A DNA stretch of 64,000 nt from Maniola hyperantus (lineage: Eukaryota; Arthropoda; Insecta; Lepidoptera; Nymphalidae). A model generated the notes under the pieces. It did not search any database, was not told the DNA's origin, and saw nothing but the letters and a program-made list of their open reading frames with translations. The position numbers and the translations under genes were made by a program. This document shows, piece by piece, positions 19,840-31,213 of the stretch (position 1 is its first letter; each line of letters starts with the position of its first letter). The stretch covers positions 645,001-709,000 of the forward strand of contig NC_048545.1 of assembly GCF_902806685.2 (NCBI RefSeq), written 5' to 3'.

Positions 19840-22800
19840 CTAATTGATATCCTGCTCCATTTTCCTCCTCCAGTGCATCTTCGGATTCTGTATCACCTCT
19901 GTCGTGTCTTTTTCCACCTTCTCGTACAAGATCTTCTTATAGATCTCCATATTTTTAATCGGCGCTATAGTAACACTGCCAGGTAAATGCCCCCTTTGAA
20001 CACTTCTGAACTTCTCCGGATCTATGGGTGGTAGGGGAATTATGGCTTTACGGATTTTGTGAACATACTCGTTCTCGGGGCTTGGCACTTTTTTTTCACT
20101 GTCTGTATTCCTCTTTTCGACTATTACACTTTCGCGCGCGTTATTCGCTTCGATTATTGACTTTTTGTCCACTACACATTCACTGGCTTTACCGGTTTCA
20201 CTAATCTTCTCTTCTATTACACTTTCACTGATTTTACTGTCCGGTTCTTCGTTTCCGTCTTCGATGTGTTTTTTGATGACTTCTTGAGGTAGCGGTGGGA
20301 GGGGGTTGAGTATTTCGAGTCGGATTTTCTCGGATTTCTCGTAGATTTCGGTGCCAGCATCTGTTATGCTCTGGAGGGCCGACATGTCGCACTCTAGCGC
20401 GGCGGACGGCGAGCAGTCTGGGTGCGCATTTCTCACGTGCCTTTCTAAGTTGTCCTTTCGTCTAAAACGACGCTCTTCAGGACATAATTTACAGCGGAAT
20501 GGTTTGGAATCTGTAATTTAAATACTGATATTATAAATGCGAAAGTATGTGTCTGTCTGTCCGCTAGCTTTTCATGGCACATCTGTTTAACTAATTTTGA
20601 TGAAATTTGGTAAAGGGGAAGGGAAAGGAAGAAAACTTTCCATGGGGTTTTTAGAACACCTAAATCCACATGGACGATGCGGACCTCATCTACTAGGTAC
20701 AGATTTAGTTCCATCCTAGAGTTGGACTTTAATCCATTTATTATGAAATTAAAGTTTCCCTGGAATTTTAAAATTTTAAATTCACGAGGACGAAGTCGCG
20801 GGCATCTTGTAGTATTGTATAAATACCTGAGTGCGTGGCGGCATGCCTGCGCATGTCTTTCTTGGAGTGGAAGGATTTCCGGCAACGCGGGCACGGGTGC
20901 GGGCGCGGACCCGCGGCGCCCGCACAGACGTGCGCCTCCGCGCCTTCCCCCGCCTCGAACTCTTCCCCGCAGGTGTGGCATTGCCGCTCTGCAACAGTAC
21001 GTCGAGGTCGACAACTTCTCTGGCGCAGGGGTGAGCACCAATGTCATGCAAGCCATTACTATTGTGCACACAAAACATGTAGTCCTGTTTTTTAGGGTTC
21101 TGTATCTCCAGAAAGAAAGGACCCCCTTAAAGGATCAATTAGTTGTTGTGTCTGTTAAGATTCATCAAGGGAATCAGAACCTACAGGGTACTTCCCGCTG
21201 ACCTAGAATCAGGCATTGGCAGGTCGCAATGTCCTACAGCACAAAAACGGAAAAATCCAAATCAGAATAAAATATTTTGTCTCTGAAAATCAAAGAGTTC
21301 TTACAGTTCCAAATCCAACAACCGACAATCAAAAAGTGTAATTTATTACCTATTTTGAATAAATTATTTGATTTGATTTGTATACATACTATGTTTGTTA
21401 AGATGCTTCTTATAGTTAGAGCTGTCTCGAAACCGTCGTCTACACGTAGCGCACTCGTACGGACGCTCCTCCGTATGCATCAGGTTGTGTTTGCGTAGAG
21501 CAGTTAGGTTGTTGAAAGCCTTGTCACATTCCTTGCATGTGTATTTTTTTTCTTCTGAAAAGTATAATAAATGAAGAAAAGTTAAGGCCACTTTAAAATG
21601 GCAAAATGGACTTTACATATTATTATGCATTGGAGCCTGCAATTCTATCAAATGATTTGAGTAATTAAAATGTCAATTTCGGTTGCCCAACAAACATTAT
21701 CGCCGACACGGGCACCAAATCAGAGAAATCTGAAACATCCATCTATCCATCCTGTCTGGAAAGCTAGCTTAAAGTAGGTTTTAGCTTTGAACACAATATA
21801 ACAACATGAAACAGATAGTACCTATAGCTTTGCTGGTAAGTGACTAGTCCTATTAAAACTATCCTAACAGAATACACCAGCTGGTTGATTGCAGAAAAGC
21901 TGTATCAATCATTGCTACAGTCTGAATGGTTGTGATTGGCTGAATTTATAGTATTCTTGCTGCAATAATACATTTCTGCCAATCACGTATCAGTCAATGA
22001 GAAGTGATTCAGTCACTCTTTAGCTGTAATTTTGGAGTACTCAACCTCCAAAGCAATTTATGAAATGATTGAACTCAGAATCTTGTTTTTGTATGAGATC
22101 ACTATGACATTGTTATCAAAATCAGTACTCAGCAAGAAATATTGTACATCAAACTTTTTAGAGATAATGGTTTTGTAGAGAATTGTCTCAGATGTTGAGA
22201 CCAACAAAACATCACCATAGGTATTTTGACTGACAGACAAACAGTTCTATGAAACAGAGTTTGAAGGCCAATATTTCCTGTTGGGTACTAATGAAAAAGT
22301 AATTTCGTCAGTCAAATCACGAAGGGGCATATCTGAATTTTACAAATTTTACCATAGAAAATTGTAATAAAGTGTACTATGATGCACTGTCGTAAATTTA
22401 TATGTAAAACTATTATACAGTTTATAGGATCACTGTAGATTGACAACCAGTCCTCTTTTGTCTAGTCTAGTCTAAGCTAGTCTTATAGATTACGATGGTG
22501 GAGTTAATTAAAAAACTAATACTTATTTGTTGGATACACCCATTCGTGATTGGACCGACGATTTATAACCACTAGGCTATCAAGTAATTTAAGAATTAAT
22601 AACACACTGGTATGTTTGAGCGCATGCCTCTTGAGCTTGGACGGGTGGAAGAAGGCCAGGCCACAGACATCACAGCTGTAAGTACGTTCCTGGCTATGCG
22701 TTCTCAAGTGGTACTTATAGTGGGAGTGGGAGGCAAAGCTCTGCTTGCAAGCTTGGCAGTGGTACGGTTTCTTTTGTCCGTTGCAGTATGCATGATACGA

Positions 22801-24331
22801 TACTTGGCTTCTAGCTGTGAACTTTTTCTTGCATACTGTACAAAAGTAAGCTTTTTTGCCACCTAGAAATAAAAATAAACTTGTAAAAAAGAAGAAGAAT
22901 CATCATCATCATCATCATGATTAACTTATTGCCGGGCTTACTATAGAGCACGGGTCTCCTCTCAGAGTAAGAATGGTTTTGGGCATATTCTACCATGCTG
23001 GCTAAGTGCAAATTGGCAGACAAGTTTACATGAATAAAAATATATTCTATTCTATTTTGAGACCGTTATGGAGAACTCTCAGGCATGCAGATTTTCTGAT
23101 GTTTTCCTTCGCTGTTAAAGCAAGTGATATTCTAATTACTTAAAAATGCACATAACTCTGAAAAGTTGGAGGTGCATGCCCGGAATGAACCCCTAACCTC
23201 CGATTAGATGCGGATGTCTATCACAGCGTAAAAAAGAAGAATAGACTAGTATTGTAGTCCTTAAACTCAGTACAGTTTTTGGTGATAAAATCATAACGAT
23301 TTTTTTGTGATAACCATGACATTAAATGGAGAGACATTAAGAGTGTAGCACAGGACTGTAAGCAATGGTGAGAGTTGCTGAATGATTGAAACTGAGGAGG
23401 TCCTTGCCGTGAGTTAATCATAACTAAAACATTCTAGACTTTGAAATAAAGGCTATTTTATTTTTTAAGGCATTAAATACCTAACATACATAAAAATAAA
23501 ATAAAAAGGTGGAAAAAAACGGGGTGAATTGAGAACCACCTCCTTTTTGAAAGTCAGTTAAAAAATAATATCTCACTCTGACCTGTCTCATCAACGCCCA
23601 CCTTGTAGACCTATAGAGCTAAAATTTTGCACAATAAAGGGAATCTCCCTTTACAAAGTAGACAAGAAATAAGGCCAGATTTATCAAAATGTTCACAGGA
23701 CAAAACTGTGAGCCATCTCTTTCTAAAGCTACATGTTTAATATTTACTGCCAGGTGTTGTAGAATGCTAGCTGATCTGCCCTAGCTTCAGTGAGATAAAT
23801 TTTCTGAAAAGCTTAGAATCTCCATTTTAGAGAACCCCCCAATGGAAAATCTAGTTTTTAGGCATAGCAGTTCACTGTTTCATCTTTTTATATTAATCTT
23901 GTGTTAAGATGACCACCACACTTAAAAAAAATTGTGTACAATCAATGAGCAATTCAATATCTTTCTCATTATTTCAAATGTAACGAAAAAACAATTATTA
24001 GTAACTTACTTTCCATTTCAATTTTTATGTGTGCAATTTCCAGTTTCTTCTTGGTACACAGCTCTTGCTCTTCTTGGGAGAGCTCCTCATATTCCACGGG
24101 AACAGTGAAAGTCTTAACCTTCTCTACTGGACTATACTGAGCTTCATGCATCTCCTGCTTTGCCACCACTTCTTTCTCACAACCATTTCTCATACAAGCT
24201 CCACAACCGGTTTTCTCATGAAGAAGACAGTCCATACACTTTACATGACCACAACTCTCCGTTACCAGACGATTATTCGTCACGTTAACGGTCTTTTTGT
24301 TAAAACAACTCACACAAATCTCGGCATTCAT
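19840..24331 (-). CDS. C2H2 zinc-finger protein with cysteine-rich N-terminus, 524 aa
   Basis: Five minus-strand exons keep frame: 24331-24010, 22862-22608, 21554-21390, 20988-20827 and 20510-19840. Residues 1-52 hold a dense Cys/His cluster (CVSCFNKK, SCGHVKCMDCL, CGACMRNGC) resembling a RING or treble-clef fold. Fingers follow from about residue 113: YFCTVC, YHCQAC, YSCDVC, YTCKEC, YECATC, a degenerate RQCHTC (ends H-x-C), HPCPRC and FRCKLC, about eight in all, ending near residue 330. Exon junctions restore linkers, for example HTKEKKYTC. The tail (331-524) is acidic and Ser/Glu-rich, with proline clusters PLPPLP and PLPPID. It is probably a nuclear DNA-binding regulator. A RING-like ubiquitin-ligase activity is possible but unproven. 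The gene is divergent from EloB. I do not recognise an orthologue. Confidence 0.85.
20521..20815 (-). repeat. Interspersed repeat G2, degenerate, in intron 4
   Basis: 'gaaagtatgtgtctgtctgt' to 'cgaggacgaagtcgcgggca'. The two parts appear rearranged or doubled. Confidence 0.6.
21884..22044. repeat. Family C repeat, diverged
   Basis: 'tgtatcaatcattgctacag', 'tgattggctgaatttatagt' and 'gccaatcacg...agtgattcagt'. Same layout as 9858-10032. Confidence 0.55.
22122..22290. mobile_element. Palindromic MITE ('GTACGCGG' family), diverged
   Basis: 'cagtactcagcaagaaatat' and 'aatatttcctgttgggtact' are inverted. The interior 'gtctcagatgttgagaccaa' matches the family. It lies in intron 2. Confidence 0.6.
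22900..23228 (-). repeat. SINE S2 with CAT microsatellite
   Basis: 'atcatcatcatcatcatgat', 'ccatgctggctaagtgcaaa', 'gaactctcaggcatgcagat', then 'acccctaacctccgattaga'. The middle carries a short 'atattctattctatt' insertion. Confidence 0.7.
23229..24009. other. Remainder of intron 1 of zinc-finger gene 2
   Basis: Contains a 'cacctcctttttgaaagtc' fragment near 23540 of the family seen fuller at 45689-46060. No coding exon was recognised. Confidence 0.45.
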
Positions 24332-25386
24332 TATAGAACAATATAGAGGTTATTAATGATATGTTAAACATAAAATCACATCTTTAAATATTTTAGTTAA
24401 GGACAGTCAACATTATATTAAGAAATCACTTATTATAAAAACAAATAAGAACGCACTACAAAAACATTTCATTTTACAAAATCTTTCAAGCGAATACAAT
24501 ACAAATCCAAATATATGTTACGTTCTGAAACTGAAACCAACTGAAACATTTTAAAAATGCTTGACAAGTGACAGGAGTTTCTGTATATAAATAATTTTAT
24601 ATTATTTCTTATTTTTTGAATAGGTAATTATTTTGGTCAAAATCATAAATAAAATTAAAAATAGTGTCTAAGTTTAATTATTTATAAATAGTTTATATAT
24701 AAACGTTAAGGCCGGCAATTATACGTCAGGTTTTTTCATCCGGTACGGTCCGGTCAGGCTACCTAAAGGCATAGGAGCCATACATTTGTTTGAATGTATG
24801 ATACACGTCCGGTCCGGTATCCCTTATCGCTCATCAGGGCGGTAAGCTACCGTCAGGCATTTCAGGTTTTATTGCCGATTCGGTTCCCTGAAGGCGCGGT
24901 CTGCATACTTCACGTAGGTACGAGACGAAATACACGTCCGGTTTTTCGCTCTGGTCAGATAATGGAAAAATTATGATATTGAACGGTTTATTGTAACTTT
25001 TTGATTAAATTTCAATAAATACATAGCTAAATGCTATTTATATTAATTAGGCTCCGGTCAGGCTACCTGAAGGCATTGGAAACCTGACGTATATCGACGG
25101 CCTACCTAAAATATCGTTCAGGAATAAATACAAATTGCGTTAATCATCGTCATAGCCACCGACCAGAAATAAAAGGTTATAGCAAAATGGATGTAATAAT
25201 AAATAAATAAATAATAATAGTAATTTATAATCTGGCGTCTGTAGTGGTCTGTAGCTCTATGTCTATGCGCCAGCCCAGCTGTCATTCAATCATTCAATTT
25301 CAATATTTGATTTCGCTTTCTACGCTTGAAGAAGCATTTATTTAGAATTAAACAAATACATTATAGTTTTTAATCATAGTATCAAA
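24332..25386. promoter_or_regulatory. Divergent upstream region of zinc-finger gene 2 and EloB
   Basis: About 1.05 kb between divergent start codons, occupied in its middle by a TIR element (24709-25103). Core promoters were not identified. Assignment is by position only. Confidence 0.45.
24709..25103. mobile_element. TIR element in a divergent promoter region
   Basis: 'aggccggcaattatacgtca' then 'ggttt' at the left pairs with 'aaacctgacgtatatcgacg' then 'gcct' at the right. Internal motifs 'ccggtcaggctacct' and 'tgaaggc' are repeated several times. Confidence 0.65.
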
Positions 25387-28300
25387 ATGGTAAGTCTTTT
25401 ATTTAATTTTGCTACATTAGCAGACGTTTTTTCCAGTATTTTCACCAAGGCGGGTGCGGTTTAGTTGTTGAAGTTGTAACCTAAAAGTGGATTTTGTTTT
25501 AGGACGTCTTTCTAATGATTAGGCGAAAAAAATTAACCATCTTCACAGACGCCAAGGATACAACGACTGTTCTAGAACTGAAGAAAATGATAGAGGGTGA
25601 GTGCGATTTACACGAAATTCGTAAAATCTATTTTTAGTCGTAAGACATTGTCTGGCAGATCACTGCAATAAGAGTGCTGTTTTTAAAAAGTAGCGACAAA
25701 ATATACCATAAATGACGTGCAAAAGGCCTTAAGCATTTAGTAATTGTTAATGATATCTGGGTAAGTAAGTTCTCAATTTGTAAAACACTAGCTTATCACA
25801 ATTTGCGTAGGGATCTCTAATTTTTTGAAATTAAAATATAGCCTATGTTACTCAAGAAAAATGTAGCTTTCTACTGGAGAAAGAATTATCAAAATCGGTT
25901 CAGTAGTTCTAGCAATCTAGAGATTATCCCTCTACAAAGAAACTTACAATATTAGTATCTATCTTTTAATATTAGTATCTAGATATTAAGTTTCCCTATG
26001 CATGTTTGAAAAATTTGTAATCCCCATAAACACTTTTTTATTTTATTTTAGCTAATAAATGAGTGTAAAATCTATGTCTATAATTTCATTTATATATGAA
26101 TGACGGTTAATCAATTATGTAATTAAGTTTATGTAAGGTATCAAAAACATCCATACTAATATTATAAATGTGAAAGTGTGTCTGTCTGTCTGTCTGCTAG
26201 CTTTTCACGGCTCAACCGTTCAACCGATTTTGACAAAATTTGGTACAGAGATAGGTTGCATCCCGGAAAAACAAAGAGCTCCCACGGGATTTTTAAAAAC
26301 TAAATCCATGCGGACGAAGTCACATGTATTTTCTAGTACTGTATAAAAAAATATCCCACAAGTTATTACCTCTGTACCATACCTACATTGCCCTTCTATT
26401 AATTTGCCTAATGTTAAGGTTTTCCAAGGATAACAATGAGATGGGTTCCCAGATTTTATGCATTGTTCTAAAAATCTGAATAAACTTTTCACCAGGAATC
26501 TTGAAGGTGCCTCCGCCCAGTCAGATGCTGTTTAACAAAGACAGCCAGCTGATGGAAGACGACAAGACTCTGGCAGAGTATGGGCTCACTTCAGCCACAG
26601 CCAAGGCTCAATGTCCCGCCCCCATTGGACTTGCACTAAGGTATTTAAAAAAATAATAATAGCAAGCAAATGACCATGTGGGTCACATGATGTAAGGTGA
26701 TTACCGCCACCCATGAACATTTGCAGCACCAGAGGAACCACCACTGCATTGCCTGCCTTCAGGAATATTTTGATCCGCCCCTTAAATAAACCTATGTTGA
26801 AATCTAGTGAGAACACAGCTATAAGAGTAATTCTGTAGGGTTTCTATAATAAATATAATTAGAAAAGAAAAAAACCGCCAAAACAGACAGATCCATGTGG
26901 CACAATGTGCAGTTTGAGATATGCATCGCCGCCCTTCCACTACTAAAGCAGCAGGAAAAGCAAGCAAACACACCAACATAACACCACACAAATCTTTTAG
27001 AATACTGAAGATGCTCCAGTCAGAGTGAAACACATCTTGAATTATTAGAGTTGACACATTTTAAACCGAGTTGTCGAGTTATCTGTCTGTTTCACTCGCA
27101 CTTACTTACAACCTGTAAGTGCAAGCGAAACAAATAGACAGACAGATTACAGATAGCAACAGAGTTTATTGAACTTCAGTGTGTATATGTTATCAGTTCC
27201 TGTTCAAAATGCACACATTGATAAACATTATAATATCTGTCACAGATTAGATCATTGTAATCTTACATACTGCTACTGGTTTGATAATGGTACATTACTG
27301 TCCAGGCCGGAAATAAAGCAATTACCGGCCAAATATGGAAGAACAAGGCAAAGCAGAGTACTTATTATTATTATTATTTTTAATAGACTAATCTATTTTT
27401 AATAGATTATTATTTTTACTAGATTAAAAGAAACTTGAACTTTAGAGTCATTTTTATTATAGAAAAGAAAACGGTGAATTTGAAGCTCTGGATTTGACTC
27501 CGTACTCGTCGCCCCCCGACCTGCCTGACGTGATGAAGTCCCAGGAAACCAATGGACAGGAACAGGTAAATTGATTTTTCTTATATCTCTGATTAAAATA
27601 AGGCAATGGGCGGCGCTCGCGCCAAAGAATCTGAGTACTTAGGTGGCATTAAATTATTTGTCTTTATACCAAAATGGTTAAAAAGTAACGTTTATGTTGA
27701 TGTAAGTCTATCCATCTGTCACACCTAATTACAGCTTGAAAATATTTAAAAAAAATATGCTTGCAAAACCTTATTGCATGTTGCCCTTGATGTAATAAAT
27801 AAAAAAATATTATTGCAATTGACTTAAAAATGGAAACAAAAAAACCCTCTAAACTGTTTTTTTTAGTATTTTAGAACTATAATCATCATCATGATCAACC
27901 CATCGCCGGCCCATTAGTTAGACTATAGTCTGTCATGCTGGGCCAGTACAGATTGGCTGATTTTACACAGCCAATAGAATGGAACACCTTCATAAAGAAC
28001 TGTCAGGCATGCAGGTTTTCTCACGATGTTTTCAGTCACCATTAAAGCACGTGATATTAAAAAAAAAATTGTCTGGTGGGAGGCTTGAGCCGTGGCTAGT
28101 TACCTAGCGTTCCGGTACGATGCCGGGTAGAAACCAAAGGGGTATGGGTTTCATAAAAACTCCATAACCCTTCCAGATTAGTCCGCTACCATCTTAGAGC
28201 GGTTACGCACTGCATCCGATCCGAGTCCGTGAAAATACGTACCTTTTTGTTTTGTATGGGAGCTTATGACAATATGTCGTAGATAATCGCTGGTATTCTC

Positions 28301-28775
28301 ACGGATGACGGATAGAACTCGGATGATGGAAGTGCAGTGCGTAATCGCCGTTAGACTGCATCATCACTTGCCACTAGGTGAGATTGCAGTCAAGGGCTGA
28401 CTTGTATCTGAATAAAAGAAAGAAACTATAACTCTGTATAATATTAAACTAGCTTCCGCTCGCGACTTCGTCCGCGTGGACTACCCTATTTTCAAACCCC
28501 TATTTCACCCCCTTAGGGGTTGAATTTTAAAAATCCTTTCTTAGTGGATACCTACGTTATAATAGCTATTCGCATGCCAAATTTCAGCCCGATCCGCCCA
28601 GTAGTTTCAGCTGTGCGTTGATAGACCAGCCAGTCAGTCAGTCACCTTTTCCTTTTTAAACGACTTCCTAAAAGGAGGTGGCCCGTTTTTTTTGTACTTT
28701 TTTTATATATTTAGATAGCACATCAAAGCTTCTGTTTTGTTTTAACCTGTATATTTCCAGATGGACCAACACTAA
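25387..28775 (+). CDS. EloB: Elongin B
   Basis: Coding exons: 25387-25389 (ATG alone, donor GTAAGT), 25503-25596, 26496-26640, 27463-27565 and a proposed last exon 28761-28775 (M-D-Q-H-stop after acceptor TTTCCAG), giving 119 aa. The protein starts MDVFLMIRRKKLTIFTDAKD and keeps the ubiquitin-like fold plus the family tail YSSPPDLPDVMK. Elongin B pairs with Elongin C. Together they form the adaptor of Elongin A transcription complexes and of Cullin-2/5 ubiquitin ligases with VHL- or SOCS-box receptors. Human ELOB is 118 aa, so length supports the model. The first four exons are certain. The last is inferred from phase, length and an AATAAA about 130 bp downstream. Confidence 0.95.
26151..26335 (-). 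repeat. Interspersed repeat G2
   Basis: 'tactaatattataaatgtga' to 'tgcggacgaagtcacatgta' in EloB intron 2. Confidence 0.65.
27055..27150. mobile_element. Palindromic element, partial
   Basis: 'acattttaaaccgagttgtc' and the 'ctcgcacttac ... gtaagtgcaagcga' hairpin match the complete element at 56324-56446. The right end is lost. Confidence 0.55.
27885..28055 (-). repeat. SINE S2 fragment
   Basis: 'catcatgatcaacccatcgc', 'ctgtcaggcatgcaggtttt' and 'ctcacgatgttttcagtcac'. The tRNA-like end is missing. Confidence 0.65.
28060..28390 (-). repeat. SINE S3 interrupted by a MITE
   Basis: 'gaaaccaaaggggtatgggt' through 'ctaccatctta' continues after the MITE as 'gactgcatcatcacttgcca'. Uninterrupted relatives at 39115-39145 and 41900-41930 read straight through this point. 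Confidence 0.65.
28197..28350. mobile_element. MITE inserted in a SINE with TTA target duplication
   Basis: TTA at 28194-28196 and 28351-28353 bounds inverted ends GAGCGGTTACGCACTGCA and 'tgcagtgcgtaatcgccg'. The uninterrupted SINE sequence gives the empty site, so this is a well-defined insertion. A 3-bp TTA site is typical of PIF/Harbinger elements; that class is inferred. Confidence 0.75.
28449..28660 (+). repeat. Interspersed repeat G1
   Basis: 'actagcttccgctcgcgact', 'tttcacccccttaggggttg', 'atttcagcccgatccgccca' and 'cagtcagtcacctttt', just before the last EloB exon. Confidence 0.65.
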
Positions 28776-28977
28776 GCGGCGCGATATCTCCACAGACTCA
28801 ACACCACACGATACGATTGTCAGCCTCGTATCGAGAACGAGCTTAGCTCACGTCGAACTGATGCTACCTGAACGATCGATGCAGACGATTTATTCATTTT
28901 TGCAAATAAACTTATTTTTGTTAACGATTTTTTATAACTTGTGTTTGATATTAATTAAGGAGCTGGCCAATAAAACC

Positions 28978-29263
28978 GTGCAATGGGGATCCACAGGCAA
29001 AACTGATCTCAGAGGGCGCCACAAGAGGTCCGGCCAATGTCAATGTCAACATTGTTTGTTTTGTTTTTTTGTTAGCTTTGCTAAGAATTGTTTATACCGA
29101 TAGAATATACGATTGTTTCGTGAATTATTTAAAGATGCCTGGACGCTCGTACAATTAAAGTTATGGCGTTTGACGGCTCAGTATAGCCGGCTCCCTGTGT
29201 GAAGGCCGGTTCGCTTATGCGCCACCTGTCGGGATAAATTGGCAGTGTGGATCCCCATTACAC
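28978..29263. mobile_element. TIR element downstream of EloB
   Basis: GTGCAATGGGGATCCACA at the left and 'tgtggatccccattacac' at the right are inverted with one mismatch. The interior has 'gagggcgccacaagagg' and no gene. Confidence 0.65.
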
Positions 29264-29332
29264 TTCTGATTAAAATACTTTTTTTCTTTAATCCGAAAGA
29301 GTTTGAGTCACTCAATACTGTAGGTCGATTTC

Positions 29333-29482
29333 GTAAACCCTGCATCAATCATTATTACAATCTCAATGGTTCTGATTGGCTCAATTTGTGCGATTCTTGT
29401 TGCAACAATGCATTGTAGCCAATAGTGAGCGAGCGCCAACCAATCAGAGGTGATTGCGATCGTGACATTGTAGCTGTCATTC
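29333..29482. repeat. Family C repeat
   Basis: 'ccctgcatcaatcattatta' to 'gacattgtagctgtcattct', a near copy of 9858-10032 and 58887-59055. Confidence 0.7.
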
Positions 29483-30229
29483 TCCCGCACTCGCGCAGCT
29501 GAAGTCATTTCCAAGCAAAATGCTTAAAACTGTACTTTGGGATTAGAGTCTAAAGTTCACGATTTTGATCTCCACCTCGTAAAGCACAAAGTTCTTGTTC
29601 TAATGAAAAAGTCGCCGGAATTCCCACGACTTCACGGGATTTTTCTTCCTCTGAAGAAATTTATGTTTTACGTGGTGGAGATAGAAGTCAATATGCTACG
29701 TAATATTTTAGTAATTCGCTTCCTTTCCCTTTCAATGTAAATTGAGTCCAAAGTTATGATTTCGATAAAACCTTTTGCGCCTCTTGTAAAATTTTATTTC
29801 GTGCAATCGCACAGTTTTTTCACCGGCTCCTCTTGTTGTAAAATAGAAAACATCCAGGTCCAGAAAATGTACGATACGATTACATTTTAAGGGTTGTCAT
29901 CCACTATATGGGACCATTCCAATTACCAAATGTCGCAATAGTACACTAGACTCAAAATTTAGTAAAAATAATACACACTTTGAATATTAACAAATAAAGC
30001 AATTCGTGTTGGACAAAAGCCCCATAAAAGGTAATAAAAAAATCTACCTTAGAAATTAAATATTGGTCATTGATTAATTATCCACGCGATATTTTAAGAA
30101 GTATTAAATGTTAAATAATTTACAGGTATAACGCGTAAAATTTAACTCCTCAAGCGCCATTTTAACTTTTGGTGTCATGTCAAAAGTACTATTTTAGTCC
30201 GTAACCGTATTTTTAACAGTTGACCCATA
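29483..30229. other. Gene-free stretch
   Basis: Includes a weak inverted pair, 'ttgatctccacctcgtaaag' (about 29566) and 'tttacgtggtggagatagaa' (about 29668), perhaps an old MITE. Nothing else was recognised. Confidence 0.4.
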
Positions 30230-30360
30230 GGGCGTCTTTGCACTCATCTGTGAAATCACGGATTCCGTAAAAATACGAATCAAATGTGTACGTATTTGTA
30301 TGACGGCCACTTCGAAGAATCACGGATACGAACCGAATACAGATGTGTTCACAAACGTCC
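30230..30360. mobile_element. Short MITE with ATA flanks
   Basis: GGGCGTCTTTGCACTCATCT at the left pairs imperfectly with 'agatgtgttcacaaacgtcc' at the right. 'ata' lies on both sides (30227-30229 and 30361-30363). The internal halves 'gaaatcacggattccgt' and 'aagaatcacggatacga' are repeated. Confidence 0.6.
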
Positions 30361-30363
30361 ATA

Positions 30364-31213
30364 GAGTTAAAATGGCGTGTTAGCAGTCATTTTGTATGGC
30401 CTGCTATTTTAATTTAGACGAAATATAAATATTATACTTTTGTTTTTATGAAAATTTCGCGTTATTTTATTATTATGACATTTTTTATGATTCGAGGTAA
30501 TGTATTTGTTTGTAGTGAAAATGTGAATACTCTTTTAAACCCGAATGTATGAAATGAAATTTTGAGTTTGTTTGATTGTACGGAATATAATTTATTTGAA
30601 CACTTTACGGCTGGATCTTTTTATTTAATACTAGCTAAAATCTGGATATCTTAACCTTAAGAAAGAGAAACCTACATAATGTATGCAAAGTTTTATTCAA
30701 GACCTAGTATTTGTGCTGTATGTTACTATGTAAGTCAATCAGTTTCTTTAGTCCCATGTAGTGGGTGAGTTATTGGGGTTCGGGGGGCGTATGTTTGTCT
30801 TAGTTGATTAATGCTACTAACATTGTGATTGGGCCCTGTTTCTTTATGGTATTTCAGTGCTTATTTTAAATGTGACCCGTACTTTTGACTTGACAGTTTA
30901 CCCGTGTTAAAATGGCGCATGAGAAGTCATTTTGTACGGACTAAATTTTTTACATACAATAGAATTGTCATTTATGTTTTAAAAATTAAATTGCGCGCAA
31001 TAGTCTTTATGCATTACGTTACGAATCAGCTTCAATTTGATAAATTCCCCAGGGCCCTAAAACAGTAGTTTTGCTTATGTTTAATTTTATCCTCCATATG
31101 AAATTGATATTGATTTTATTATTTTGTAGTATTTTTTGTGGCGCTTTACGCAAAAGGGTTTGTAGTTAACTACTAAAGAGACAGGTATTTTTAATTTAAA
31201 GTGCCCCATTACG
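30364..31213. other. Gene-free AT-rich stretch
   Basis: No coding potential or recognised repeat. The phrase 'aaaatggcg...cattttgta' occurs twice (about 30371 and 30910). Confidence 0.4.

Noticed and set aside
20677..21201. Plus-strand frame of 174 aa over zinc-finger gene 2
   Set aside because: It is a GC-rich shadow of minus-strand exon 4, whose C2H2 cysteines and histidines and splice sites are clear.
22996..23060. TTCTA tails as microsatellite-driven regulatory elements
   Set aside because: They coincide with ends of retroposed repeats and are better explained as 3' tails.
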